DNA from: Actinokineospora enzanensis DSM 44649
GTDB lineage: Bacteria > Actinomycetota > Actinomycetes > Mycobacteriales > Pseudonocardiaceae
Direction of reading: 5' to 3'
Assembly: GCF_000374445.1 (NCBI RefSeq)
Contig: NZ_KB894426.1
Location: forward strand, 62,001-126,000
Length of the DNA: 64,000 nt
Shown here: positions 9,463-18,751 of the stretch, piece after piece
How positions within the stretch are numbered: the stretch's first letter is position 1
How the letters are laid out: every line of letters starts with the position of its first letter
The notes under the pieces: model-generated
What the model was told of the DNA's origin: nothing
The model's database searches: none
Seen by the model: the letters and a program-made list of their open reading frames with translations, nothing else
Position numbers and translations under genes: made by a program

Positions 9463-9504
9463 GCCGGAGGCCGGTCCGAGCGGGTGCTCGAACCGGCCTC
9501 CGGC
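9463..9504 (-). terminator. Two-part hairpin after the chemoreceptor gene
   Basis: The 13-bp outer arms 9463-9475 and 9492-9504 are exact complements, and an inner 5-bp stem (CGAGC/GCTCG) lies between them. It is 15 bp past the stop of the minus-strand chemoreceptor. I see nothing else in the remaining 250 bp (9213-9462) of this gap. Confidence 0.75.
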
Positions 9505-9518
9505 TGTGGGGACGCGGG

Positions 9519-11144
9519 TCAGTAGCGGAACTTGGCGACCAGGTCGCGCAGGTGGGCCGACAGCTTCTCCAGGTCGACGGCGGCCTGGCGGCTCTCGTCG
9601 ATCTCGTTGGCCGCGACGCTGGTGGCGTCGGCGACGTGCCCGATGCTGCCCGCGATCTCCGAGGAGCCGGAGGCGGCCTGGGCGATGTTGCGGCCCATCT
9701 CGGCGGTGGTGGCGGTCTGCTCCTCCACCGCGGAGGCGATCACCAGCTGGTAGTCGTTGATCTTGGCGATGATCGAGCTGATCTCGCCGATGGTGCCGAC
9801 GGCCTGGGCGGTGTCGGACTGGATGGCCTCGACCTTGCGGACGATGTCCTCGGTGGCCTTGGCGGTCTCCTGGGCGAGCTCCTTGACCTCGGAGGCGACC
9901 ACGGCGAAGCCGCGGCCCGCCTCACCGGCGCGGGCGGCCTCGATGGTGGCGTTGAGGGCCAGCAGGTTGGTCTGCTCGGCGATCTCGGTGATGACCTTGA
10001 CCACGTTGCCGATCTGCGCCGAGGAGTCGCCGAGCTTGGCGACCACGTCGGTGGTGGAGGCGGCGACCTCGACCGCGTGCGAGGCCACGGTGGCACCCTC
10101 GTTGGCGCTGTGCGCGATCTCCTTGATGGAGGAGCCGAGCTCGTCGGCGCCGGTGGCGACGGTCTGCAGGTTCAGCGACACCCGGTCCGCGGCCGAGGCG
10201 ACCTGGGTGGCCTGGGTGTTGGCGCCGGTGGTGCCGGTGAGCAGCCGGTCGCTGACCTGGACCAGGCGGGTGGAGTCGTTCTGCAGGGTCTCCGCGGTGT
10301 TCGCCAGCGCGGACACGGCGGTGCCGAAGTTCTCCCTGGCCTGGTTGAACGCCACGCCAAGCTGGCCGACCTCGTCATTGCCCTGCACGATCGCGGCCCG
10401 GCTCAGGTCGCCGTCGGCCATGTGCTTGGCCACGCCGGTGATCTGGCGCAGCGGACGCACGATGCGGCCCGCGATGATCACGCCGAGGGCCAGCGCGGCG
10501 GCCAGGCCGAGGATCATCGCGATCAGCACGATGGTCCACGCGGTGGTGTAGGCGCTCTCGCCGTCGGCGGCCGCGCGCTCGGCGCTGGTGCGCTCGATGG
10601 TGGCCAGGTCGGCGATGCCGTTGTCGATGCCCATGATCAGGTCGGTGAACTTGCTCATGTCGTTCATCGGCGTGTAGCCGGCCGGGGCCGGGTCGCCGTA
10701 GCTCATGTCCCGCTCGATGCGGAAGGTCTTCTGGTCGGCGAGCAGCTTGGCGGCCTTGTCGCGGCCCTCCTGCTCGGTGGTGTGCGCGAGGTAGCTGGTG
10801 ATGGACTTGTCGATCTTGCCGTCCGCCTCGTGCTGGCCGTCGCGGGCGGTCTTCTTGCCCTCCGGGGTCGGGATGACGTACCACATCGCGGCCCAGTGGT
10901 TGATGTCGCCCTGGGCGCCGCGGATGTCGCCGAGGTCGCTCAGCGCGGCCGCGTTGCGGGTGGCCACGGTGTTGAGGCGCTTGTCCAACCGGGACATCTG
11001 GATCATGGCCAGGACGCCGATGACCACCGCCACCGCGACCACGGCGGTCAGCGCCACCATGATCTTCGCCCGGATCCCCCAGTTGGCGAAGCGCACCCCG
11101 GAGGCGCGCGGGGGCTTGTTGTCTGTCGCGTTAGCCGCAGCCAT
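9519..11144 (-). CDS. Methyl-accepting chemotaxis protein
   Basis: A 541-residue membrane chemoreceptor. A first membrane segment ([18 protein letters not shown]) is followed by a helical sensor region and a second membrane segment ([20 protein letters not shown]). A HAMP domain ([20 protein letters not shown]) and the signalling domain come next. The CheA/CheW-contacting hairpin is [20 protein letters not shown], then [19 protein letters not shown]. The start is ATG 11144, which has GAGG about 8 bases upstream; GTG 11162 is possible. No chemotaxis genes are nearby, so its signalling partners lie elsewhere. Confidence 0.92.
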   Translation of the reverse strand: MAAANATDNKPPRASGVRFANWGIRAKIMVALTAVVAVAVVIGVLAMIQMSRLDKRLNTVATRNAAALSDLGDIRGAQGDINHWAAMWYVIPTPEGKKTARDGQHEADGKIDKSITSYLAHTTEQEGRDKAAKLLADQKTFRIERDMSYGDPAPAGYTPMNDMSKFTDLIMGIDNGIADLATIERTSAERAAADGESAYTTAWTIVLIAMILGLAAALALGVIIAGRIVRPLRQITGVAKHMADGDLSRAAIVQGNDEVGQLGVAFNQARENFGTAVSALANTAETLQNDSTRLVQVSDRLLTGTTGANTQATQVASAADRVSLNLQTVATGADELGSSIKEIAHSANEGATVASHAVEVAASTTDVVAKLGDSSAQIGNVVKVITEIAEQTNLLALNATIEAARAGEAGRGFAVVASEVKELAQETAKATEDIVRKVEAIQSDTAQAVGTIGEISSIIAKINDYQLVIASAVEEQTATTAEMGRNIAQAASGSSEIAGSIGHVADATSVAANEIDESRQAAVDLEKLSAHLRDLVAKFRY

Positions 11145-11273
11145 CGGTAACCTCACGTCCACTCAGTCCCAGGGCATCACCTGCCACCTACTTCGAGTGG
11201 TTGGTCGGCATGTTCCGGACGAACCTGAGGAATCCCCATGAGCGACCCGTGAATGGGCCGTGAGGTCACCCGC

Positions 11274-11798
11274 TCAGGTGATCAATCGGCCCTTGGTGCG
11301 GCGCCAGGCCAGCACCAGGAAGACCACCAGACCGACCAACGGCAGCGAGCTGACCGCCCAGCTCAGCCCCAGCGGCGGGCCCGGCTGGTCGAGCACGTGC
11401 AGGTCGGCCAGCTCGCCGACGCCGGGACCCGCGGGTCCGTCGATCAGGAACCGCATGGCGTAGTCGCCCGGCTCGTCCATGGCCCGCACGTCCAGCCCCC
11501 ACACCTCGCGTTGGCGCGGGTGCCGGGCCAGCGGCTCGTCCCAGGCCTCGCGCGGGTCCGCGGCGGGCAGGAACACGATGGAGCCGGACTTGCCCGCGAT
11601 GCCGCCGTCGACGGCGAAGGTGAAGTCGAGCGACTGCATGGCCCGCACCGGCCAGGCGCTGAACCCGACGGTGACCGCGTACGGGCCCGCCTGCACCTTC
11701 TCCGTGTGGACCACGTTGACCGGCTCGTAGGCGAGCGCGGCGGGCGCGGTGGCGACGAGCAGGCCCGCGGTGGCGAGCAGGACGGCGAGCTTGCGCAT
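11274..11798 (-). CDS. Secreted, C-terminally anchored protein of the YtkA-like operon
   Basis: A 174-residue protein with a signal peptide (MRKLAVLLATAGLLVATAPAALA), a beta-rich extracytoplasmic domain and a C-terminal membrane anchor (VSSLPLVGLVVFLVLAWRRTK). No named family is recognised. It is the last gene of a four-gene minus-strand operon (14581 to 11274), starting 1 bp after the stop of the multi-spanning protein. Context suggests it takes part in the same envelope, perhaps metal-related, process as the two upstream beta-domain proteins. Confidence 0.7.
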   Translation of the reverse strand: MRKLAVLLATAGLLVATAPAALAYEPVNVVHTEKVQAGPYAVTVGFSAWPVRAMQSLDFTFAVDGGIAGKSGSIVFLPAADPREAWDEPLARHPRQREVWGLDVRAMDEPGDYAMRFLIDGPAGPGVGELADLHVLDQPGPPLGLSWAVSSLPLVGLVVFLVLAWRRTKGRLIT

Positions 11799-11799
11799 G

Positions 11800-12873
11800 T
11801 CAGTTCCTTTCCGGGGTGCGGTCGCCCGCGAGACGGAGCATCCGGCCGAAGCGCCTGCCCGCGGGGGCGGCGACCAGGCCGACGACGGCGCCGACGAGCG
11901 CGGTGAGCAGCACGCGCTGCAGCGGCGGCAGGGGCCCGTCGAAGACCCAGGAGCTCTGCGGGCGCTGCAGGCCCGCGAGCAGACCGCCCGCGATGGCGCC
12001 CGCCAGCGGCGCGGCCCACCGGGACCGGCTGGTGAGCAGCGGGTGGACCAGCAGCGCGACCACGACCAGGGACATCGGGATGAGCGCGGGCAGCTGCGGC
12101 TCCTGCCCGGCGTAGTCGCGCATCGGCAGGCCGACGGCCTCGGCGTAGACGCGGCTGGCCCAGGGCGAGAACCACCAGGTGACGGCCTGGATGACGGCCA
12201 GGCCCAGCGCCATCAGCACGCCGCCGTACCGGGTGAACGCGGTCGCGCAGGCCAGCACCAGCACCATCAGCGCGGCCATGGCCACGTGCATGGCGTTGAC
12301 CTGGCCGTTGAGGGACTTGAACGCGAACACGATGACGGTGTCGAACGCGCCGAGCACGGCCAGCGACACGAGCGCGCCGATCCGGCCCCACCGGTGCTCG
12401 TCCGCGGCGCCGAACACCACGACGGTGCCGACCAGGGTGGCCGAGATGGACAGCAGCAGCCCGATGTGCGGCGGCGAGTCGATCACCGCGTCGAACCCGT
12501 AGAGGCCGTGCCACCACTGGTCCCAGAGGCCGTAGAGCAGGAAGGACGCGGCGCCGCAGCCCGCCACCAGGTAGCCGAGCGGGGCGGTGAAGGCGCGGCC
12601 GAAAACCCGGATCGGCGGGCCGCCCAGGCTCGGGTCGGGGACGGCGCCCGCCCGGTGCGCGGCGGTGGTGGCAAGCACGGCGGTGAGCGCGGCCAGGCCG
12701 GAGATGGCGCTGCCCGCGTAGAGGAAGAGGTGCGGCAGGGTGAAGAAGGTGTCCGGCCCGACGTCGGAGTGCCACTGCACGTCCCAGGTCAGGCCGATGA
12801 GCGAGAACACTGTGCCGGTCAGCAGCACGACAGCGGCGGGCAGCCCGCGCGCGCGGCTCGCGGTGATGGCCAT
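11800..12873 (-). CDS. Multi-spanning membrane protein of the YtkA-like operon
   Basis: A 357-residue integral membrane protein with about nine hydrophobic helices (for example LPAAVVLLTGTVFSLIGL and GLAVIQAVTWWFSPWA). Notable motifs between helices are WDVQWHSDVGPDTFFTLPHLFLY and YGLWDQWWHGLYGFD, with several His and Trp residues on loops that could bind metal. No family is recognised. It is the third gene of the operon, with 29 bp to the previous gene and 1 bp to the next. Confidence 0.7.
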   Translation of the reverse strand: MAITASRARGLPAAVVLLTGTVFSLIGLTWDVQWHSDVGPDTFFTLPHLFLYAGSAISGLAALTAVLATTAAHRAGAVPDPSLGGPPIRVFGRAFTAPLGYLVAGCGAASFLLYGLWDQWWHGLYGFDAVIDSPPHIGLLLSISATLVGTVVVFGAADEHRWGRIGALVSLAVLGAFDTVIVFAFKSLNGQVNAMHVAMAALMVLVLACATAFTRYGGVLMALGLAVIQAVTWWFSPWASRVYAEAVGLPMRDYAGQEPQLPALIPMSLVVVALLVHPLLTSRSRWAAPLAGAIAGGLLAGLQRPQSSWVFDGPLPPLQRVLLTALVGAVVGLVAAPAGRRFGRMLRLAGDRTPERN

Positions 12874-12902
12874 GGTTCCTCCTTGCTGGAGCGGGGACGG
12901 GC

Positions 12903-13307
12903 TTAGACGACGAGGGTGAAGACGGCGTGCGCGCTGGTCCGGTCGCGGCGCACGGTGACGGTGAGCTCCCAGAGCCCGGCCATGGGCAGGTCGGTGGGCG
13001 CGGCGGTGTACCGGCCGGGCCCGTCGGGGGTCGCGGTGACCGGGGCGAGCGCGTGCCCCATGTCGGCCATCACGGGTTCGACGGTGACCTCGTCGGCGGC
13101 CACCGGCCCGCCTGCCTGGTCGGTGACCTCGACCCGCACGGTGTTGGCGCCCACCCGCGGGTCGTCGACGGTGAGCCGCAGCGCGTAGTCACCCGCCGAG
13201 GCACGCAGGTCGACGCCGCGGCCCGAGCTGGGCCAGAGCAGCACGGCGAGCCCGACGACCAGCACCGCCGCCACGCCCGCGAAGGCCCACCTGGTTCGGG
13301 TCGTCAT
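12903..13307 (-). CDS. YtkA/FixH-like membrane-anchored protein
   Basis: A 134-residue protein with an N-terminal membrane anchor (WAFAGVAAVLVVGLAVLLW) and a YtkA-like beta-sandwich: DYALRLTVDDPRVGANTVRV, MADMGHALAPV, PGRYTAAP and MAGLWELTVTVRR. This pattern is shared by FixH/YtkA domains tied to copper or cytochrome oxidase biology. The start is ATG 13307, which overlaps the previous stop as ATGA, so translation is coupled to the upstream gene. Confidence 0.8.
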   Translation of the reverse strand: MTTRTRWAFAGVAAVLVVGLAVLLWPSSGRGVDLRASAGDYALRLTVDDPRVGANTVRVEVTDQAGGPVAADEVTVEPVMADMGHALAPVTATPDGPGRYTAAPTDLPMAGLWELTVTVRRDRTSAHAVFTLVV

Positions 13308-14581
13308 CGCGCACCGCCGTCCGCGGCGATATCGACGACGGTGGAAATGGTGCGAATGCGGTAATCGCGTTCGGCCTGGAACCACAGCCGATAACGGCCG
13401 GGTTCCGGAAAGGTGAAGGTGAACGGCACTCGCGCCGGATAGGCCGCCACGGTCTCGTCCGGCTGCCCGCCCGCCGCGGCAGGCGTCAACGCGTGCAGAT
13501 GCGCCCAGACGCGTTCCCCCGGCCCGACGATGAACAGGTGCCCGCGCATCCCCAGCCACGGTTGCAGATCGTCCGCGCCCCCGAAATCCGCCGTCAGCTG
13601 AACCGGCCGGTTCGCGACGAGCGCCCCGGTCTCCACCCTGCCCTCGGCGGACGGCTCCGGACTGTCCACAGTGGTCCCACCGACGGCCAGTTCGGCCCGG
13701 ACGAGCTGTGACCCGCCACCGGCGCGGGCGATCTCGGCCCCCAGCGCGTAACGCCCGGCCTCGCGCGGCGTGAACCGCACCCGGTAGTCGCCCTGGGCGA
13801 CCCGGACGGGGTGGACGTGGGCGAGCACGCCGCCCGGACTGATGATCTCCAGGTGCACCAGGGCCCCGTGGTGCACGAGCAGGTCGTCCACCGGCCGCCC
13901 GGTGCCGCTGTCGCCGAACCGCAGCTCCACCGCCGTCGGCCGCCCCGCCACCGGTGCGCCGTCGGTGGTGACGACCAGGTTCGCGGGCGGCCGCCCGGTG
14001 TCCGAATTGGACACTCTAGACACTGTCGACGGAGCGGGAATGGTCGGGGACAACAACGCCGCCGTCACCGCGACGGTCAACGACACCACGATCCCGCCGA
14101 CCGGCACCCACACCACCCAGCCACGCCGCGCAGCGAGCGGCAGCGCGACCAGGAGAAAGGCGCCTGCCGCCACGAACCCCCCGTAGGCGGCGCGCTCCCA
14201 CGCGGGCGTGACCCGCTGCAACACCTGGAACGGCACCCGCGCGGCGTCCACCCCGTCGTCCAGTTCGAGCTCCCAGGCCCCGAACCGATCCACCGACAAC
14301 CGGGTGTCCGCGACCCCCACGGCGGGAACGTCGAGCGCGGTCTCACTCGTCGCCCGCCCGCCCGCGGGCAGCACGCGCAGCCGCAGCCCCCCGCCCACAC
14401 CGTGCCCCACCACCTCGACCTGCACCGGCCCCGGCGCGTCGACCCGCCGCACCACCACGGTCAACTCACGCTCCCCCAACGTCTGCGCCACCACCACATC
14501 GGCCCCCACCGGCCCGGAGTCGGCCAGGGCGGGCGAACCGGTCGCCACGAACAGCAGCACCACGGCCAACAGCAACCGCAT
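13304..14581 (-). CDS. Secreted/membrane protein with two His-rich beta domains
   Basis: First gene of the operon, 425 residues from ATG 14581. A signal peptide (MRLLLAVVLLFVATGSPALA) is followed by a beta domain, a central pair of membrane helices (GGFVAAGAFLLVALPLAA and VPVGGIVVSLTVAVTAALL) and two further extracytoplasmic domains. These carry HHGALVHLEIISPGGVLAHVH and LQPWLGMRGHLFIVG, the second followed by WAHLHAL. The paired HxH and GH...HLH motifs are those seen in proteins that accompany FixH/YtkA domains and suggest metal, perhaps copper, binding. It is coupled by a 4-bp overlap to the YtkA-like gene. Confidence 0.75.
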   Translation of the reverse strand: MRLLLAVVLLFVATGSPALADSGPVGADVVVAQTLGERELTVVVRRVDAPGPVQVEVVGHGVGGGLRLRVLPAGGRATSETALDVPAVGVADTRLSVDRFGAWELELDDGVDAARVPFQVLQRVTPAWERAAYGGFVAAGAFLLVALPLAARRGWVVWVPVGGIVVSLTVAVTAALLSPTIPAPSTVSRVSNSDTGRPPANLVVTTDGAPVAGRPTAVELRFGDSGTGRPVDDLLVHHGALVHLEIISPGGVLAHVHPVRVAQGDYRVRFTPREAGRYALGAEIARAGGGSQLVRAELAVGGTTVDSPEPSAEGRVETGALVANRPVQLTADFGGADDLQPWLGMRGHLFIVGPGERVWAHLHALTPAAAGGQPDETVAAYPARVPFTFTFPEPGRYRLWFQAERDYRIRTISTVVDIAADGGAR

Positions 14582-14941
14582 CCCTCGCACCCCCCGGAGA
14601 CCAGGCCCGCGCACCCCCGGATTCGGACCGTCCCCAGGGGATCCCCATCCCTCGCGAGAGGGACTTCCGCCCAGTCTCCACAAAACTTCCCCGACCCCCA
14701 ACCGGATGAACCTTGTCCCTTAACGACGCTACCGGATTTCCGCGCCGGTCAATACCCCCGGGACAAGGGTCCATGAACGAATCCGCCGGATGTGGACCGA
14801 TGCCCGCGAGTCCTACCAGCGACGCGACGGAATATCACCGAGAAACGTCCCCAGGTCCGTTTGGCCGCCGGGGTCGAACCCGACATAACACACAAGCCAC
14901 TCCCGCCGGACCCACCCGGACCGCCACCCCACGCCTGCACC

Positions 14942-15049
14942 TGTGGACAAATCCAACGGATGTGGACAACTGGTGAGAGGGACCCCCGAATTCCATTCTA
15001 CCGGGGTGCACCGACAGAAACGAAGATCGACAATCCGGCCTGTGGACAA
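14942..15049. other. Three exact DnaA boxes (left group)
   Basis: TGTGGACAA, the reverse complement of the actinomycete DnaA box TTGTCCACA, occurs at 14942-14950, 14961-14969 and 15041-15049. The 594-bp gap 14582-15175 otherwise shows no convincing gene. A near-match TGTGGACCG lies about 150 bp upstream. Three further boxes lie on the far side of the amidohydrolase gene, in opposite orientation. Confidence 0.6.
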
Positions 15050-15175
15050 CCGCCCGCACTCCACGACGTCAAGCCGGGCAAGCTCCGACAGGGCAGATCA
15101 TGTCCAGCGTGCAAAATGCGAACGACAACATGATTGGACCAGTCCACCGGTCTCGGAGTATTCCGCGCGGACAGG

Positions 15176-15430
15176 TCACCGTTTACGGCGCCGGGAGGCG
15201 ACGAACACCAGGACGGCGAGGGAGCTCGCACAGGCAGCGGTGGCGGGACCGTAAGGGAGGTATCCGTCGGCGGTGATGGGGGTGCATCGGGGGTCGTTGG
15301 TGTCGTTGAGGCAGCGGGTGGCGGGGACGACCGTCACGGTGGGCCGGTCGGGAATTATTACCGTCGCCGACCTCGCGCCGGACAGCAGTGCGAGCAATAC
15401 CGCGATTCTCGCCGCGCGTCCGGACAACAC
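15176..15430 (-). CDS. Small secreted or membrane protein
   Basis: An 84-residue ORF with a hydrophobic N-terminus (ARIAVLLALLSGA), a short Cys-containing middle (ATRCLNDTNDPRCTPITADG) and a C-terminal membrane anchor ending in basic residues (ASSLAVLVFVASRRRKR). This layout is sensible for a small envelope protein, but I do not recognise a family. It lies between the left DnaA-box group and the amidohydrolase gene. Confidence 0.45.
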   Translation of the reverse strand: MLSGRAARIAVLLALLSGARSATVIIPDRPTVTVVPATRCLNDTNDPRCTPITADGYLPYGPATAACASSLAVLVFVASRRRKR

Positions 15431-15539
15431 CGTGCACCACCCCCGTCTCGATATCGAGACGAATGGAAACGGCGCTACCGAATACTCCGATCCTCACCCA
15501 TTCGCGACAAACATCCGCCGAATACCGGGGCGGCGGTTT

Positions 15540-17102
15540 TCACCAGAGGTGCGCACCGTGCACGATTCGACCACCGATGGCGGTGGCGATCACCGGGATG
15601 TCGCCGATCCGGTCCGGTTCGGTGGTGTGCGGATCGCCGCCGAGAACGACCAGATCGGCCAGCCTGCCCTCGGCGATGGACCCGACCGCGTCCTCCATGC
15701 CGCAGGCCCAGGCGGCCTCGGTGGTGTACGCGCGGAGGGCCTCGGCGACGGTGACGGACTCGGCCGGGCCGACGGTGTGGCCGGAGTTGGTACGGCGGGT
15801 GGTCATGAACTGGATGGACCGCAATGGCGCGCTCGGCGTGACCGGTCGGTCGGAGCTGCCCACGAGCCGGACGCCGTGGTCGAGGAACGCGCGGCCCCGG
15901 TAGAGCCAGTCGGCGCGGTCGGGGCCCATGACGGCGGCGTAGTCGTCGCCGTTGTAGTAGAGGAAGTTCGGTTGGACGACGGCGCTGATGTCGTGGTCGG
16001 CGAACCGGGGCAGCTGGTCGGGGCGGACGGCGCCCGCGTGCTCGATTCGATGTCGGGCGCCGGGTCGCGGGTACGCGCGCTGGGCGTCGGCGATGGCGTC
16101 GAGGGCCAGGTCGACCGCCCGGTCGCCGATCGCGTGCACGGCCAGCTGCCAGCCCGCGCGGTGGCCGTCGATGATCAGGGCGCGCAGCTCGTCCTGGTCG
16201 GCGTAGAACTGTCCACTGTGGTCGGATCCGGCGTACGGGTCGGTCAGCGCGGCGGTGCGGGCCATCATGCCGCCGTCGGTGAACACCTTGAGGGCGCCGA
16301 TGCCCAGCCGGTCACCGCCGAAACCGCTGGTCAGGCCCAGGTCCATGGCGCGCGGCAGGCCGTCGGCCCGGTGTGCGCCGAGATCACGGAGCAGGCTCGC
16401 GGCGACCATCAGCCGGACCCGGATCGGCAGGTCGGCGCGTTGGTAGGCGGCCAGCTCGACCGGGCTGTGGCTGATCAGCCCGCCGCCGATGCCCGCCTCG
16501 GCGACGGTGGTGACGCCCTCGGCGAGGCAGGTCGCCGCGGCTCGGTGCAATGCGGTGGTCAGCTCGGACAACGAGTACGGCTGGCGCAGTGCACGGGCGG
16601 CGGCCATCCCGCCCTCGGCGAGGAAGCCGTGGTCGTGTTCCACGCCCGCGGGCAGCTCGGCGAGCACCGGACTGTTGACGACGCAGGCGTGGCCGGAGTC
16701 GTGCAGGAGCAGCACTTTGCGCCCACACGCGACCCGGTCCAGCTCAGTGGCCGTGAGGTGTCTGCCGAGCGGGCGCTGGTCGTAGCCGACGACATCGAGC
16801 CATTCGTCGTCGGAGGCCGCTGCCGCCGCGCCGATGGTCGCGAGCACGGCGGCGATGTCCTCGCTGGGCGCGACCGAGACCGCGCCTGCGCCGAGCCCGG
16901 CCCAGGCGAGGTGCACGTGCGCGTCGACGAACCCGGGGAGCACGACCGCCCCACCGAGATCGACCTCCCGGCGCGCGGGCAGGTCCGCCACGGCGTCGTC
17001 CACGCCGACGATCCGCCCGGCCCAGATGCCCACTTGGCGGGCGGTGGGGTGCGCGGGATCCATGGTGTGGCAGGCGAGGCCGGTCAGGCGGAGATCCAAC
17101 AT
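15540..17102 (-). CDS. YtcJ-type amidohydrolase (amidohydrolase 3 family)
   Basis: A 520-residue metal-dependent hydrolase from ATG 17102 (an upstream TTG is less likely). The first metal site is GFVDAHVHLAW with His62 and His64. Further motifs are GHACVVNSPVL, FTDGGMMARTAALTDPYAG, QLAVHAIGDRAVDLALDAI, HRIEHAGAVRP, and the terminal GSSDRPVTPSAPLRSI with GSIAEGRLADLVVLGGDP. It belongs to the same broad family as exoenzyme regulatory protein and long-chain N-acyl amidohydrolases; the substrate is unknown. It is monocistronic and flanked on both sides by DnaA boxes. Confidence 0.88.
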   Translation of the reverse strand: MLDLRLTGLACHTMDPAHPTARQVGIWAGRIVGVDDAVADLPARREVDLGGAVVLPGFVDAHVHLAWAGLGAGAVSVAPSEDIAAVLATIGAAAAASDDEWLDVVGYDQRPLGRHLTATELDRVACGRKVLLLHDSGHACVVNSPVLAELPAGVEHDHGFLAEGGMAAARALRQPYSLSELTTALHRAAATCLAEGVTTVAEAGIGGGLISHSPVELAAYQRADLPIRVRLMVAASLLRDLGAHRADGLPRAMDLGLTSGFGGDRLGIGALKVFTDGGMMARTAALTDPYAGSDHSGQFYADQDELRALIIDGHRAGWQLAVHAIGDRAVDLALDAIADAQRAYPRPGARHRIEHAGAVRPDQLPRFADHDISAVVQPNFLYYNGDDYAAVMGPDRADWLYRGRAFLDHGVRLVGSSDRPVTPSAPLRSIQFMTTRRTNSGHTVGPAESVTVAEALRAYTTEAAWACGMEDAVGSIAEGRLADLVVLGGDPHTTEPDRIGDIPVIATAIGGRIVHGAHLW

Positions 17103-17141
17103 GGTGCCCACAGTAGCCGTGGTCGCCGACAATTCCCTGAG

Positions 17142-17350
17142 TTGTCCACAGGGTTGCGCTGGTTGTCCACAGTTCTCGATCGGGCGATCTTGACAGGCGG
17201 CGAAATCGGGTAATGTCAGTGCCGGGGGACGTTCCCCGGGTGGGCGGGGGTCTGCCTACCCGAGGGCGGAATGGGCCGGGATGAGCCGGCGTTCACCGGA
17301 TCGAGACGCCCGGGTACGGAGTTGTCCACAATGCTCGGCAATCATCCACA
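17142..17350. other. Three exact DnaA boxes and one near-match (right group)
   Basis: TTGTCCACA occurs at 17142-17150, 17163-17171 and 17322-17330, and TCATCCACA (one mismatch) at 17342-17350. All are in the + orientation, opposite to the left group at 14942-15049. This is the actinomycete DnaA-binding consensus. The 547-bp gap 17103-17649 also holds a tandem repeat and a terminator. Confidence 0.6.
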
Positions 17351-17420
17351 AGCCACGGGCACGGGGTATTGACAAAATCCTGGGACCGTTAGATTCAGAA
17401 ATGGGCCGGCCCCCGGGTGG

Positions 17421-17477
17421 GTGGGGACTGTCTTTCGGAGGCGCGGGTGGGGACTGTCTTGCGGAGGCGCGGGTGGG
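17421..17477. repeat. 26-bp tandem repeat
   Basis: A unit starting GTGGGGACTGTCTT and ending CGGAGGCGCGG occurs at 17421-17446 and 17447-17472 with one difference, followed by the first five bases of a third copy. There is no coding frame of interest here. Confidence 0.8.
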
Positions 17478-17597
17478 CAGCGCGGGGACGACGTTCGCCG
17501 GATCGGGATGGCTGGGCGGGGGATCGTTCGCGAGAGTCGGTGACAGTCGTGGACTTGGGGGACGGCCGGAAGCCGGGAATGGGCGTGCAGAGCGGGA

Positions 17598-17638
17598 ACC
17601 GGCTACTCGATGAAGTCGGGCCCCATCGAGTAGCCGGT
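17598..17638 (-). terminator. 15-bp hairpin after the O-methyltransferase gene
   Basis: The arms 17598-17612 and 17624-17638 are exact complements with an 11-base loop. It starts 12 bp after the stop of the minus-strand O-methyltransferase gene. Confidence 0.75.
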
Positions 17639-17649
17639 CGAGAACGAGG

Positions 17650-18651
17650 TCAGACGGGGCGGGCCTCCAGGACGTACAAGCCGAGTTCGGCTTCCGCGAG
17701 TGCGACGCGTTCCAGTGCGAAGCCGGTGCTCGCGAGCAGTTCGGTGAACTCGGCCTCGGTGCGTTCACGACCGCCGAACATGGCGAGCATGCTGACGTCC
17801 ATGCGCACGGCGGCCGGGGCGTCGATGGCGCGTTCCGGGAGGAGGGCCTCGACGAGGACGAGGGTGCCGTGGTCCGGGATCGCCTTGCGGCAGGCGGTGA
17901 GGATGGTGACGGCCTCGGCGTCGTCCCAGTCGTGGATGACGCGGGAGAGGAGGTAGGCGTCGGCGCCTGCCGGGATGTCGCCGAAGAAGTCGCCGCCGAT
18001 GACCTCGCAGTTGGCCGGGAGGTCGGTGGCGCGGGCGACGACGTCGGGCTGGTCGAACAGGACGGCGCGCAGGTCCGGGCTGGCGGCCGCGATGGCCGCG
18101 AGCAGGACGCCCTCGCCGCCGCCGACGTCGACCAGGCTGTCGAAGCGGCCGAAGTCGTAGGCGGCGGTGACGCCGATGGCCTCGTGCCGGGAGCGGGCGG
18201 TCATCGACAGCTGGAACACCTCGCCCGTCTCCGGGTGGTCGTTGAGGTAGTCGAAGAACTTGCTGCCGTAGAACCGTTCGAACGCGGTTCCCCCCTCGCG
18301 CACGGACTCGCGGAAGTGGTCGTACGAGCGGTAGTACAGCCCGCCGCGGACCAGAAGCAGACCGTGGACGGAACCGGGTGCGTCCGCGCGCAGCAGGTGA
18401 CCGAGCTCCCCCAGACCGAACCTGCCCTCGCCGAGCTCCTCGAACACCCCGAGCGCGGCCAGCCCGCGTAACACGCGGTGCAGGGTGCCGGGTGCCACGC
18501 CGGTCTCGGGCGCGATCTCGGCCGCCGTGCGCGGACCGGCCGCGAGCCGTTCGGCGAGGTCGAGGTCCACCGCCACGAAGAGCAGCTGGGTGGCTTGGTA
18601 TCCATCCACCAATCGGGCGATCCGGGCCCTGGGCGACTGATCGGTCTCCAT
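17650..18651 (-). CDS. SAM-dependent O-methyltransferase (winged-helix class)
   Basis: A 333-residue small-molecule O-methyltransferase of the plant/polyketide type. A winged-helix dimerisation domain (about 1-100, TAAEIAPETGVAPGTLHRVLRG) precedes the Rossmann domain with the SAM motif DVGGGEG (175-181). SRVIHDWDD (His240) holds the likely catalytic base of the family. Such enzymes usually act on phenolic hydroxyls in secondary metabolites, but no pathway genes are adjacent. The start is ATG 18651; the frame is open further upstream without homology. Confidence 0.87.
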   Translation of the reverse strand: METDQSPRARIARLVDGYQATQLLFVAVDLDLAERLAAGPRTAAEIAPETGVAPGTLHRVLRGLAALGVFEELGEGRFGLGELGHLLRADAPGSVHGLLLVRGGLYYRSYDHFRESVREGGTAFERFYGSKFFDYLNDHPETGEVFQLSMTARSRHEAIGVTAAYDFGRFDSLVDVGGGEGVLLAAIAAASPDLRAVLFDQPDVVARATDLPANCEVIGGDFFGDIPAGADAYLLSRVIHDWDDAEAVTILTACRKAIPDHGTLVLVEALLPERAIDAPAAVRMDVSMLAMFGGRERTEAEFTELLASTGFALERVALAEAELGLYVLEARPV

Positions 18652-18751
18652 AGCGCCACATGATGCCCGATCACGGTCGGCAGCCGGGACCGGTTGCCCG
18701 GGACCCGCGACGGTGGGGAAATCGCGGGCGGCCGGTGACAGTATGCCGACC

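Noticed and set aside
14942-17350. Chromosomal replication origin
   Set aside because: DnaA boxes are too few and far apart for oriC, and dnaA, dnaN and an AT-rich region are missing.
17421-17477. CRISPR array
   Set aside because: Only two direct copies without spacers, and no cas genes.
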